NCBI GenBank assembly: GCA_963708325.1
Contig: OY970203.1
Span: 2,480,001-2,544,000, forward strand
Direction: 5' to 3'
DNA: 64,000 nt
Source: G963708325 sp963708325
GTDB taxonomy: Bacteria; Actinomycetota; Thermoleophilia; Solirubrobacterales; 70-9
Both the position numbers and the translations under genes were made by a program. Positions 27,132 through 38,284 of this stretch are shown here, one piece after another (positions within the stretch are counted from its first letter, which is position 1; each line of letters starts with the position of its first letter). Below the pieces are notes generated by a model that was given only the letters and a program-made list of their open reading frames with translations, was not told where the DNA came from and did not search any database.

Positions 27132-29132
27132 GTGGCGAAGTTCGAGCTCAATCCGGCCTACACGGCGACCGCCGACCAGCCGCAGGCGATCGACCAGCTC
27201 GCCGAGGGGCTGGACGCCGGCGAGAATTTCCTGACGCTGCTGGGCGCGACCGGGACGGGCAAGACGTTCACGATGGCCGGGGCGATCGAGCGGGCCCAGC
27301 GGCCGGCCCTGGTGATCGCCCACAACAAGACGCTGGCGGCGCAGCTCTGCAACGAGTTCCGCGAGTTCTTCCCCGACAACGCGGTCGAGTACTTCGTCAG
27401 CTACTACGACTACTACCAGCCCGAGGCCTACGTCCCCGCGCAGGACCTCTACATCGAGAAGGACTCCTCGATCAACGACGAGATCGACCGCCTCCGCCAT
27501 GCGGCCACCTCGTCGCTGTTCGCCCGTCGCGACGTGATCATCGTCGCCTCGGTCTCCTGCATCTTCGGGATCGGCTCGCCGCAGCTCTACCAGGAGCAGA
27601 TGCAGCTGTTCCAGGTGGGGGAGTGGATCGACCGCGACGACGTGATCCGCAAGCTGGTGCGGATGCAGTACACGCGCAACGACACCAACCTGACGCGCGG
27701 CACCTTCCGGGTGCGCGGCGAGGTGCTCGAGGTCTTCCCCGCCTACGCCGAGACCGCCTACCGGATCGCCCTGTTCGGCGACGAGATCGAGGGCATCCAG
27801 CACTTCGATCCGCTCACCGGCGAGGTGCTCGACGAGATCGGCCACGTCGCGGTGTGGCCCGCCACCCACTACGTCACCAAGGACGAGACGATCGAGCGGG
27901 CCGTGGTCGAGATCCGCGCCGAGCTGAACGAGCGCACGGCCTGGTTCGAGGAGCGCGGCAAGCAGCTCGAAGCGCACCGCCTGCGCCAGCGCACCCTCTA
28001 CGACCTCGAGATGCTGAAGGAGCTGGGCTTCTGCTCGGGGATCGAGAACTACTCCCGGATCCTCGACGACCGCCCCGAGGGAAGCCCGCCGCACACCCTG
28101 ATCGACTACTTCCCCAGCGACCTGCTCGTCTTCGTCGACGAGTCGCACCAGACGATCCCCCAGCTCGGCGGCATGTACGAGGGCGACCACTCGCGAAAGC
28201 AGACGCTCGTCGAGCACGGCTTCCGCCTGCCCTCGGCGATCGACAACCGGCCGCTGAAGTTCGGCGAGTTCCTCGATCGCATCGGGCCGCTGGTGATGGT
28301 GTCGGCGACCCCCGGGCCGTTCGAACGCGAGCGCTCGTCGCGGATCGTCGAGCAGATCGTGCGGCCGACGGGGATCGTCGACCCTGCGGTGGACGTGCGC
28401 GAGACCCGCAACCAGATCGACGACCTGATGAACGAGATCCGCACCCGCGCCGAGCGCAACGAGCGCGTCCTGGTGACGACGCTGACCAAGAAGATGGCCG
28501 AGGACCTCACCGGCTACCTGCTCGAGTACGGGTTCCGGGTCCGCTACCTGCACTCGGAGGTGGACACGCTGGAGCGGATCCAGATCGTCCGCGACCTGCG
28601 GCTGGGCGAGTACGACGTGCTGGTCGGGGTCAACCTGCTGCGCGAGGGCCTGGACCTGCCCGAGGTCTCGCTGGTGGCGATCCTCGACGCCGACAAGGAG
28701 GGCTTCCTGCGCGGCGAGACCAGCCTGATCCAGACGATCGGGCGGGCGGCGCGCAACGTGGATGGCACGGTGCTGATGTACGCCGACCAGGAGACGGCGG
28801 CGATGCGGGCGGCTATCCGGGAGACCGACCGCCGCCGCGAAATCCAGCTCGCCTACAACGCCGAGCACGGGATCACGCCCGAGACCGTCCGCAAGGGGAT
28901 CAGCGACCTCTCCGACTTCCTCGCGATGGAGTCGAAGGCGCCCGCCCGTCGCCGCCGGCGGCTGTCCCGGGACGGCGACGAGGTGAGGTCGCCCGAGGAG
29001 CTGGAGAAGCTGCTGGTCGAGCTGGAGGAGGAGATGCTCGCGGCCGCCGAGGACCTGCGCTTCGAGGAGGCGGCGCGTATCCGCGACGAGCTCAAGGAGC
29101 TGCGCCGCGACCTCGATGCGATGAGGACCTAG
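27132..29132 (+). CDS. uvrB: Excinuclease ABC subunit B
   Basis: 666 residues, full length. Helicase motif I is LGATGTGKTFTMAGAIE; the beta-hairpin that opens DNA is YYDYYQPEAYVPAQD; further motifs are FVDESHQTIPQ, MVSATPGPFE, VGVNLLREGLDLPEV and QTIGRAARNVDG. The C-terminal UVR motif (ELEEEMLAAAEDLRFEEAA, about 630) contacts UvrC. It verifies damage handed over by UvrA in nucleotide excision repair. Start GTG 27132. Its partner uvrA lies 5.4 kb downstream on the same strand. Confidence 0.97.
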   Translation: MAKFELNPAYTATADQPQAIDQLAEGLDAGENFLTLLGATGTGKTFTMAGAIERAQRPALVIAHNKTLAAQLCNEFREFFPDNAVEYFVSYYDYYQPEAYVPAQDLYIEKDSSINDEIDRLRHAATSSLFARRDVIIVASVSCIFGIGSPQLYQEQMQLFQVGEWIDRDDVIRKLVRMQYTRNDTNLTRGTFRVRGEVLEVFPAYAETAYRIALFGDEIEGIQHFDPLTGEVLDEIGHVAVWPATHYVTKDETIERAVVEIRAELNERTAWFEERGKQLEAHRLRQRTLYDLEMLKELGFCSGIENYSRILDDRPEGSPPHTLIDYFPSDLLVFVDESHQTIPQLGGMYEGDHSRKQTLVEHGFRLPSAIDNRPLKFGEFLDRIGPLVMVSATPGPFERERSSRIVEQIVRPTGIVDPAVDVRETRNQIDDLMNEIRTRAERNERVLVTTLTKKMAEDLTGYLLEYGFRVRYLHSEVDTLERIQIVRDLRLGEYDVLVGVNLLREGLDLPEVSLVAILDADKEGFLRGETSLIQTIGRAARNVDGTVLMYADQETAAMRAAIRETDRRREIQLAYNAEHGITPETVRKGISDLSDFLAMESKAPARRRRRLSRDGDEVRSPEELEKLLVELEEEMLAAAEDLRFEEAARIRDELKELRRDLDAMRT

Positions 29133-29136
29133 CTGC

Positions 29137-29436
29137 TCAGAAGTGGTCGCCGGTGTTGAGCGGGCGCAGGAACTCGATCTGCGGCTCGCCCTCGGCGATC
29201 TCCTTCATGACCTCGGGGACCTCCTCGTCGCCCTCGAAGAAGCTGCGGAACCCCGCCTCGTCGCGCCACTCGTCGAGGACGATGATCTCGCCATCGCCTC
29301 CGAGGAACGTGTGGTGAATGCACCCCTGCTCCCTGGCCCGCTCGGTGATCCGCCGCATGCGCTCCGGGTCCGCCTGGGCGAACTCCTCCAGCTTCGCCGG
29401 GTCGCCCTTCACCCGCATGATCACAATCGTGTCCAT
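29137..29436 (-). CDS. Antibiotic biosynthesis monooxygenase (ABM)-like protein
   Basis: 99 residues of the dimeric alpha-beta barrel type. The N-terminal strand is DTIVIMRVKGDPAKLEEFAQ, and the later core is GCIHHTFLGGDGEIIVLDEWRDEAGFRSFFEG (key part EIIVLDEWRDE). Members remove small quinones, degrade haem, or have no known substrate. It is convergent with uvrB, 4 nt from its stop. Its start region faces the divergent DivIVA-like gene. Confidence 0.7.
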   Translation of the reverse strand: MDTIVIMRVKGDPAKLEEFAQADPERMRRITERAREQGCIHHTFLGGDGEIIVLDEWRDEAGFRSFFEGDEEVPEVMKEIAEGEPQIEFLRPLNTGDHF

Positions 29437-29533
29437 CTCGTCTCCTTTGCCGGATTGTGCGGACGGCCGTCGCCGCCGGAATCTCGCTGATTCGACACCA
29501 GTGGCACCGCGCCGTCAAGCGATCCGCGTCCGC

Positions 29534-29539
29534 TAGTCT
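29534..29539 (+). promoter_or_regulatory. -10 element TAGTCT of the DivIVA-like gene (leaderless)
   Basis: TAGTCT is 6 nt before the GTG start at 29546, again without a ribosome-binding site, matching the leaderless pattern seen across this window. Confidence 0.4.
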
Positions 29540-29545
29540 CGATCC

Positions 29546-30370
29546 GTGCGACCGGACCGCGACGAGATCGTCCGCTCGGACTTCCCGGCTTCGCGCAAGG
29601 GCTACGACCGCGATGCCGTGGACGCGCACCTGCGTGAGGTCGCCGAGGCAGTCGAGGGCCGGGCGCCGGGCGAGGCGTCCCGCGCCGAGGCCGCCGGGGC
29701 GAAGGTGACCGAGATCATCGAGCTGGCGGAGCGGAAGGCGGCGGAGATCGAGGACGACGCGCGCGCCGAGGCGAAGCGGATCGTCGAGCGCGCAAAGGAG
29801 GAGGCGCGGCACCGGGTGGACCGCGCCCAGGACGCGGTCGGCCGCCTCGTCGAGCAGGCCGACGAGCTGCGCACCAAGGTCGGCAGCCTGGGCCGCGAGA
29901 TCGGCGGCGAGCCGGCGGGCAAGCCCAGGGCGGAGGCCGAGCCGGCGCCGGAGATCGTCCCCGAGCCGACCGTGCCGCAGCCGGAGGTGGAGCCGGGCCC
30001 GGTGACGGTGCCTGAGCCGGCGCCGCCGCTCGAGCCCGAGCCGGAGCCGCCGCTGGTGCCGGAGCCCGAGCCGCCTGTGGAGCCTGAGCCGGCGCCGATC
30101 GGCCCCGAGGCCGAGGAGAACGGAGACGCGGCCACTGGCTCGCCGAGCACCGAGGAGCTCGTCGCTCAGCTGAAGGGCGGCGCCCGGAAGCGCGGCTCGG
30201 GGAAAGGCGGCGGCAAGGGCGGCGACGAATCGGCGGCGCGGCTCGTGGCGATGAGCATGGCGCTCGACGGCTCTGCCCGCGAGGAGGTCGAGAAGCACCT
30301 CGCCGAGAACTTCGACGTCGCCGACCCGAGCGGCCTGCTCGACGACGTCTACGCCCGCACGGGCAAGTAG
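29546..30370 (+). CDS. DivIVA-like coiled-coil protein with Pro/Glu-rich linker
   Basis: 274 residues. The N-terminus IVRSDFPASRKGYDRDAVDAHL matches the DivIVA lipid-binding motif (FP...GYD...VD.FL; cited in part). A coiled coil (about 45-130, rich in AERKAAEIEDDARAEAKRI) follows, then about 75 residues of PEPEPP repeats and a C-terminal helical domain (ESAARLVAMSMALDGSAREE ... DPSGLLDDVYA). It is likely a polar or septal scaffold protein with a flexible arm; the C-terminal domain resembles the conserved tail of other actinobacterial DivIVA-domain proteins. Start GTG 29546. Confidence 0.75.
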   Translation: MRPDRDEIVRSDFPASRKGYDRDAVDAHLREVAEAVEGRAPGEASRAEAAGAKVTEIIELAERKAAEIEDDARAEAKRIVERAKEEARHRVDRAQDAVGRLVEQADELRTKVGSLGREIGGEPAGKPRAEAEPAPEIVPEPTVPQPEVEPGPVTVPEPAPPLEPEPEPPLVPEPEPPVEPEPAPIGPEAEENGDAATGSPSTEELVAQLKGGARKRGSGKGGGKGGDESAARLVAMSMALDGSAREEVEKHLAENFDVADPSGLLDDVYARTGK

Positions 30371-30811
30371 TCAATCGCCTCTGAAGGTGCCCGGCCGGCC
30401 GCCAGCCCTGGCGCCCGCGGCGTAGTCGCCCATGTCCTGGGACCAGAACTCCACCACGTTGCCGTCGGGGTCGGTGACGTAGATCGCCCGGCCGGGGCCG
30501 AGCTGGACCGGCCCCTCCACCTCGACGTCGCGCTCCGCCAGCCGCTCCAGCATCCGGTCGATCTCCGCCTCGGCGACGTGGAAGGCGAAGTGGACGTGGG
30601 CGCCGCCACGCCCGCCGGCGAGACCGACCTGCGGTGTCCAGATCCCGAGCCGCGCCGTGTCGCCGACCAGGTACCAGTAGCGGCCCTCGCGCCCCTCGCC
30701 GTAGAGGGTCTCCTCGAAGCCGAGGTCGTCGCGGTAGAACCGCCGGGCCGCCTCGAGGTCGGCGACCTCGAGCACCAGCTCGGAGATGCCTGTTACCGCT
30801 GGGGCGCTCAG
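30371..30811 (-). CDS. VOC-family (glyoxalase/bleomycin resistance-like) protein, unusual start
   Basis: About 146 residues with the two betaalphabetabetabeta halves of the VOC fold: ISELVLEVADLEAARRFYRDDLGF and HVHFAFHVAEAEIDRMLERL, ending in IYVTDPDGNVVEFW (metal Glu; motifs cited in part). It is a metal-dependent enzyme of unknown substrate. No ATG, GTG or TTG lies at the expected start. A CTG (30811-30809) overlaps the TGA of the upstream SnoaL gene as CTGA, and GTA (30796) occupies the spot where homologs begin. It overlaps and is co-transcribed with the SnoaL-like gene. Confidence 0.75.
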   Translation of the reverse strand: MSAPAVTGISELVLEVADLEAARRFYRDDLGFEETLYGEGREGRYWYLVGDTARLGIWTPQVGLAGGRGGAHVHFAFHVAEAEIDRMLERLAERDVEVEGPVQLGPGRAIYVTDPDGNVVEFWSQDMGDYAAGARAGGRPGTFRGD

Positions 30812-31194
30812 CCGCCCAGCGCCTTCGCCGCCTTGGCGCTGTCCGCGTAGAACTCGCCGCGCTTCAGCTTTCCGCCCTCGATCCTGATCAGGTGGGCGAA
30901 GGGGGCCTCGAAGCCGCCGCTCTGGCCGGTGGCGCGCTGGGTGCCGCGAACGACGACCCAGTCGCCGCCGTCGATGTACTCCTCCGGCTCGACGCTGAAC
31001 GACGACCAGTAGTTGGGGATCTGGGCGAAGTTGCCCATGATTGCGTCGCGGCCCTGGGCGAGGCCGCCGAGAGGCAGTTCGTCCGAGGTCAGCCACTCGG
31101 CGTCCTCGGCGAACATGCCGGCGAGCGTCGCCATGTCACCGCTGTTGAAGGCGTCGTAGGCCGCCTTGGTGGTCTCCACGTTCTCTGCCGACAC
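30808..31194 (-). CDS. SnoaL-like (NTF2-fold) protein
   Basis: 128 residues with the NTF2-like pattern: N-terminal helix NVETTKAAYDAFNSGDMATLAGMFAEDAEW, then GRDAIMGNFAQIP and WVVVRGTQRATGQSGGFEAPFAHLIRIEGGKL (key parts only). Such proteins are small-molecule isomerases, cyclases or stress proteins of unknown substrate. It is the first gene of a two-gene unit with the VOC protein. GAAAGGAGA (31199-31207) just upstream of the ATG is a good Shine-Dalgarno site. Confidence 0.8.
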   Translation of the reverse strand: MSAENVETTKAAYDAFNSGDMATLAGMFAEDAEWLTSDELPLGGLAQGRDAIMGNFAQIPNYWSSFSVEPEEYIDGGDWVVVRGTQRATGQSGGFEAPFAHLIRIEGGKLKRGEFYADSAKAAKALGG

Positions 31195-31238
31195 GTTGGT
31201 CTCCTTTCGTCGTGCCCCTTTCCGATCGAGGATCGAAC

Positions 31239-32329
31239 CTATCGCCGAGAATGGGGGTGCGCAAGCGCTGCGGCGATCCGCGCCACGATCGCCTCGGGGG
31301 CGGCGACGATCTGGCGCCAGGTCACCCGCATGACGCGATAGCCGCGCGCGCCCAGCTCCGCGTCGCGCGCGCGGTCGCGCTCGAAGGCAATACGGGACGA
31401 GTGGAACTCGAAGCCGTCCACCTCGACGATCAGGTACTCGGCGCGCCAGAGGAAGTCGACCTCGTGCCCACCGACGTCACGTTCAGCTCGGGTGGCGGAA
31501 GGTCCGCCTCGCGAATCAGCGCGAGCAGACGTTCCTCGGCCTCGGACCGCGTGAGGTTGGCGGCGTTCGCATCGTCGATCAGCGCGCGCAGAGCCGCGAC
31601 GCCGCGCCGGCCGCCGCTCCGCCCGAGGAGATCACGCAAGTCGCGCGCGCCGACGAGCCCGCGCCGCTCGGCCTCGGCCAGCGCGTGCTCCAGCTGCCTT
31701 GGGCGGACCGCCGGTCCCGACCCGTTTGGGCCAGAGACCGTTTGCCTCCCGCGCCGTGTCCGGCCGGCCGCACCCGTTCCCCTCCGCAGTTCGCCGGTCG
31801 CCCCGGTCCCCGCCCGCTGCCCGACCCGGATTCCTGCGGCCAGGTCGAGCAGGGTTCGAGCAGGAGTGGTGACGGGAATGCCGCGACAGGTGCGAATGTC
31901 GCGGCGGTCGAACCGGGCCGTGGGGTGGACACGAATGCCCGGCTTGTTGCCGGGGTCGCGGTCGGGGACGGTGATCTCGATGCGTTGAAAACCGGCTGGG
32001 TAGGGCAGGAGGGCCCAGAGGTGGGCGGCGCTTCGATGGCTGGCGACCGCGCCCTGGCCGCAGGCCAGCACGGCGGCCATCTCGCGGCCGTACGGCGGCG
32101 CCGCCCGGTGACCGACCAGGTAGACCCCGCGATGGACCGGGTGTAGGCGTCCGGCCTCGACCCGGCGATCAATCGCCCTGGGCTCGAAGCCGATCTCGAC
32201 GAGCTGAATCCGGGACACCACTCCGTGTTGCCGTGAGGCAAGTGCGGCCACTGCGGCCTCTGCTCGAGAAGAGCCGGCAACACCACGCTCGGGGACGTCC
32301 GTGGGACGAGTGCGGTGTTGACGACGCAT
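31239..32329 (-). pseudogene. AbiEi/DUF559 gene broken by a frameshift
   Basis: The N-terminal part (from ATG 32329) matches the other two copies: ALASRQHGVVSRIQLVEIG, LHPVHRGVYLVGH, ACGQGAVASHRSAAHLW, RGIPVTTPARTLLDL. The C-terminal nuclease-like part (VEVDGFEFHSSRIAFERDRARD and RVMRVTWRQIV) continues in another frame. A single missing base within about 31465-31472 explains the switch: restoring it links ELNVTSVG to HEVDFLWRAEYLIVEVDG. There is also a Gly/Arg/Thr-rich insert of about 45 residues after LLDLAAG that the paralogs lack. It is either a decaying gene or a sequencing error. Confidence 0.7.
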
Positions 32330-32407
32330 ATCGACGCTAATGCCGCGCTCACCGCATTTCGCCCCTCGAATGCGGTGCCACCGGCGGATGCGGCGCGCCG
32401 AGGGTCC

Positions 32408-32484
32408 CGCCGCGCTCCTACTCAGCCGGTGTTTGTCCCGTCGGACTTGGCGGCCGCCGGTTGCCGCGCTCCTACCCAGCCGGC
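32408..32484. repeat. Two 20-bp direct repeats upstream of uvrA
   Basis: GCCGCGCTCCTACTCAGCCG at about 32409 and GCCGCGCTCCTACCCAGCCG at about 32463 differ at one base and are about 54 bp apart. They lie between the broken AbiEi/DUF559 gene and the uvrA promoter. They may be remnants of a duplication or regulator sites; no gene is seen here. Confidence 0.5.
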
Positions 32485-32511
32485 TTTCCCGGACCCCACC
32501 CTCGCCCAACG

Positions 32512-32525
32512 GGAACAACCGTTCG
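32512..32525 (+). promoter_or_regulatory. LexA-type SOS box of uvrA
   Basis: GGAACAACCGTTCG contains GAAC-N4-GTTC, the core of the Gram-positive LexA operator (CGAACRNRYGTTYG-type consensus). It lies just upstream of TAGAAT (32532-32537), the probable -10 element, which is 8 nt from the GTG start. LexA bound here would cover the promoter, so uvrA is probably DNA-damage inducible. Confidence 0.6.
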
Positions 32526-32545
32526 CCCCCGTAGAATCGGAGGCG

Positions 32546-35497
<2,952 letters not shown>

Positions 35498-35549
35498 GCG
35501 ATCCCGCCGACACCGGCGAAGCGGCGTCGCGCCCGCGGCCTCGGCCCGA

Positions 35550-35578
35550 TTGACTTCGCCCCTGCACGGGGGTACGGT
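35550..35578 (+). promoter_or_regulatory. SigA-type promoter of the first delta-60 gene
   Basis: TTGACT (35550-35555) and TACGGT (35573-35578) are separated by exactly 17 nt. The GTG start follows after 7 nt, implying a leaderless transcript. Confidence 0.6.
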
Positions 35579-35585
35579 CGCCGAC

Positions 35586-36860
35586 GTGGGAAGGGACACT
35601 CGACGCAGGAGGCGGGTCATCGCCGTCCTGACGGCGGGGGCGGTCGCGTTTGCGATTGTCGCCGGCACCGCGCTCGGCGCCGGGGGCCAGCTCGACACCA
35701 GCTTCTCCACCGACGGCAAGCGGACCGTGGCCTTCAGCGGCGGCGACCAGGCCAACGCAGTCGCCTTCGGGCCCGGCGGACGGATCGTCGTCGCCGGCTC
35801 CACCGGAAACCCCGGGTGGGGGATCGCCGTGCTCAAGCCCGGCGGGAGCCTGGATCACTCCTTCTCGAACGACGGCAAGCGCACCCTGGCGTTCGACCAG
35901 GAGCCAGGCGGCGTCGCGGTCCAGCGGGACGGCAAGATCGTAATTGCGGGTGCCGACAACCTCCACTTCGCCGTCGCCCGCCTCAACTCCAACGGGAGCC
36001 TCGACACCAGCTTCTCGGGCGACGGCAAGCGCACGCTCGGCTTCGGCGGCGGGTCCTCGGACGCCGAGGCGGAGGAGGTGGCCGTGCAGGCGGACGGACG
36101 AATCGTCGCCGCGGGCTACGTCGATCAGCCGGCCACCGGCTCCGACTTCGCGATCGCCCGCTTCAAGTCGAACGGCGGGTTGGACCAGGCGTTTTCCGGC
36201 GACGGCAAGCAGACCGTGAGCTTCGGCAACGGCACGACCACCGACGAGGGCGATGGCCTGGCGATCCAGGAAAACGGCAAGATCGTGGTCGGCGGGGAGT
36301 CGGAGGGCGGTTTCGCGGTCGCCCGGCTGAACTCCAACGGCGACCCCGATTCGTCGTTTTCCGGCGACGGCAGGCGGACCACGGGCTTCGGCCCTGGAAG
36401 CTCGTCGGAGGGCAACGCGACCTCGATACACGGAGGCAAGATCATCGTCGCCGGCTTCGACAGCACGACGCAGAACGACTTCGCCGTGGCGCGCTTCAAG
36501 GACAACGGCGGCCTCGACCAGACCTTCTCCGGAGACGGCAAGCAGACCGTCGACTTCGGCACCGGCGGCGCCGACGAGGCCGAGGGCCTGGCGGTGGACG
36601 CCGCCGGCCGGGTCGTCGTCGCGGGCAACACGGACCAGGGCTCCGGCCTGGACTTCGCGGTCGCCCGGCTGACCGCTGGCGGAAACCTCGACACTGGGTT
36701 CTCCGGCGACGGCAGGCGGGTGCTGTCGTTCAACAACGGCACCAACGAGGACGTCGCCCTCGCCGCGGCGATCCAGCCCAACGGCAGGATCGTCATCGCC
36801 GGCCATTCCACCGACACCACCGGAGACCACTTCGCGATCGCCCGCATGCTCGCGGGCTGA
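35586..36860 (+). CDS. Secreted delta-60 repeat (beta-propeller) protein, copy 1
   Basis: 424 residues. Signal peptide with basic start DTRRRRRVIAVLTAGAVAFA and end near ALGAGG. Seven repeats of about 55-60 residues follow, each with a version of LDTSFSGDGKRTLGF, then a strand like VQADGRIVAAGY and DFAIARFKSNG. Seven repeats would close a seven-bladed propeller. There is no sorting signal, transmembrane anchor or catalytic motif, so it is probably released or bound to the envelope. Function unknown. A paralog with seven repeats follows 48 nt downstream. Confidence 0.8.
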   Translation: MGRDTRRRRRVIAVLTAGAVAFAIVAGTALGAGGQLDTSFSTDGKRTVAFSGGDQANAVAFGPGGRIVVAGSTGNPGWGIAVLKPGGSLDHSFSNDGKRTLAFDQEPGGVAVQRDGKIVIAGADNLHFAVARLNSNGSLDTSFSGDGKRTLGFGGGSSDAEAEEVAVQADGRIVAAGYVDQPATGSDFAIARFKSNGGLDQAFSGDGKQTVSFGNGTTTDEGDGLAIQENGKIVVGGESEGGFAVARLNSNGDPDSSFSGDGRRTTGFGPGSSSEGNATSIHGGKIIVAGFDSTTQNDFAVARFKDNGGLDQTFSGDGKQTVDFGTGGADEAEGLAVDAAGRVVVAGNTDQGSGLDFAVARLTAGGNLDTGFSGDGRRVLSFNNGTNEDVALAAAIQPNGRIVIAGHSTDTTGDHFAIARMLAG

Positions 36861-36867
36861 TCACCGA

Positions 36868-36896
36868 TTGACAGGCCGCGAGCTCGCGGTTAGCTT
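36868..36896 (+). promoter_or_regulatory. SigA-type promoter of the second delta-60 gene
   Basis: TTGACA (36868-36873) and TAGCTT (36891-36896) are separated by 17 nt, a near-consensus promoter right after the stop codon of the first copy. Transcription would begin near 36903, leaving only about 5 nt before the ATG. Confidence 0.6.
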
Positions 36897-36907
36897 CGCC
36901 TGCGGGG

Positions 36908-38215
36908 ATGGCCTTACGACGGAGAGCCTGGTGGATCGTCCTAGGCATTGCGCTGAGTGTGCCGGTGCTGGCGCTCGTCGCCGCGACCGCATTCGCCGCC
37001 GCCGGCGGCCTCGACACGAGCTTCGCCGGTGACGGCAAGCGCACGACGACGTTCAGCTCCAGCACGGATCAGGGCTACGACGTCGCAATCCAGGCGAACG
37101 GACGGATCGTCGTGGCCGGGAGCGCGGGTCCGATGTCCTCGCCCGCATTCGCGATCGCCCGGTACGGGACCGCCGGCGGGCTGGATCACGGCTTCTCCGG
37201 AGACGGCAAGCGCACGGTCGTGTTCTCGCCGGTCGTTGACGAGGGCCACGCGGTGGCGATCGCGCCGAACGGCAGGATCGTCGTCGCCGGAGACGCCTAC
37301 GCCGTTCCCGGCGGCGGCGGAGGCCTCGACTTCGCCGTAGCCCGCCTGATGCCGGGCGGCGGCCTCGACCCGAGCTTCTCGAGCGATGGCAAGGCCGTGA
37401 GCGACTTCGGAAATGGCGCCGCCAGCGACGCCGGCCGGGCCGTTGCCGTCCAATCGGACGGCAAGGTGGTCGTCGCCGGCCAGTCCGTCCAGGGCGCGGA
37501 CGGGACCGAGCTGGCCGTGGAGCGCTTCAGGGCGGACGGCAGCCCCGATCCGGGTTTCGCCGGCGACGGCACGCGCGTGACCTCGTTCGGCAACGGCAGC
37601 GCCTCCGACTCGGGACAGGACGTCGCGATCCAGCCGAATGGAAAGATCGTGGTCGCGGGAAGATCGGACCAGCCGGCGACGGGAACGGACTTCGCGGTCG
37701 CCCGCTTCAACCCGAACGGCAGCCTCGACAAGAGCTTCTCCGGCGACGGCAGGCGGACGATCACCTTCTCTCCCGGTATCGATCTGGGGTTGGGGGTCGC
37801 CGTCCACGGCGGGCGAATCGTTGTCGTTGGCACCTCGGGCGGCGCGACCGACGACTTCGCGATCGCCCGCCTGCACGCGGACGGCAGCCTCGACCACACC
37901 TTCTCCGGCGACGGCAAGCGGGTGGCCGCCTTCGGGACGGCCGCCGACCAGGCCTACGACGTTGCGATCCAGGGAAACGGGCGGATCCTCGTCGCCGGCG
38001 CGTCGTCGCAGAACGTCACCGGCCTGGACTTCGCGATCGCCCGCTTCAAGGCGGACGGGAGCCTCGACCCGACCTTCGCCGGCGACGGCAAGCGGCTGAC
38101 CAGCTTCGACGGCGGCGACGTGGCGCGCGGGCTCGCGCTCCAGCAGAACGGCAGGATCGTCGTCGCCGGCGGCGACAGCGAGGACTTCGCGGTGGCCCGC
38201 TACCTGGGCGGCTGA
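36908..38215 (+). CDS. Secreted delta-60 repeat (beta-propeller) protein, copy 2
   Basis: 435 residues, with signal peptide WWIVLGIALSVPVLALVAAT and cleavage near AFAAAGG. It again has seven repeats (LDTSFAGDGKRTTTF, LDHGFSGDGKRTVVF, LDPSFSSDGKAVSDF, PDPGFAGDGTRVTSF, LDKSFSGDGRRTITF, LDHTFSGDGKRVAAF, LDPTFAGDGKRLTSF), each with VVAG and DFAVAR strands. It duplicates the previous gene but carries its own promoter, so the two can be expressed separately. The second IS481 element begins 75 nt after its stop. Confidence 0.8.
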   Translation: MALRRRAWWIVLGIALSVPVLALVAATAFAAAGGLDTSFAGDGKRTTTFSSSTDQGYDVAIQANGRIVVAGSAGPMSSPAFAIARYGTAGGLDHGFSGDGKRTVVFSPVVDEGHAVAIAPNGRIVVAGDAYAVPGGGGGLDFAVARLMPGGGLDPSFSSDGKAVSDFGNGAASDAGRAVAVQSDGKVVVAGQSVQGADGTELAVERFRADGSPDPGFAGDGTRVTSFGNGSASDSGQDVAIQPNGKIVVAGRSDQPATGTDFAVARFNPNGSLDKSFSGDGRRTITFSPGIDLGLGVAVHGGRIVVVGTSGGATDDFAIARLHADGSLDHTFSGDGKRVAAFGTAADQAYDVAIQGNGRILVAGASSQNVTGLDFAIARFKADGSLDPTFAGDGKRLTSFDGGDVARGLALQQNGRIVVAGGDSEDFAVARYLGG

Positions 38216-38284
38216 CGGCTTCCTCGCCGGGGGCAAGAAGGCCCAGGTTTCAACCAGCGGCCGCCTGATCCTCCCTCGCGGCGC

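Noticed and set aside
31212..31988. Plus-strand frames over the broken AbiEi/DUF559 gene
   Set aside because: No recognisable domain; they are antisense to a gene with two clear paralogs in the window.
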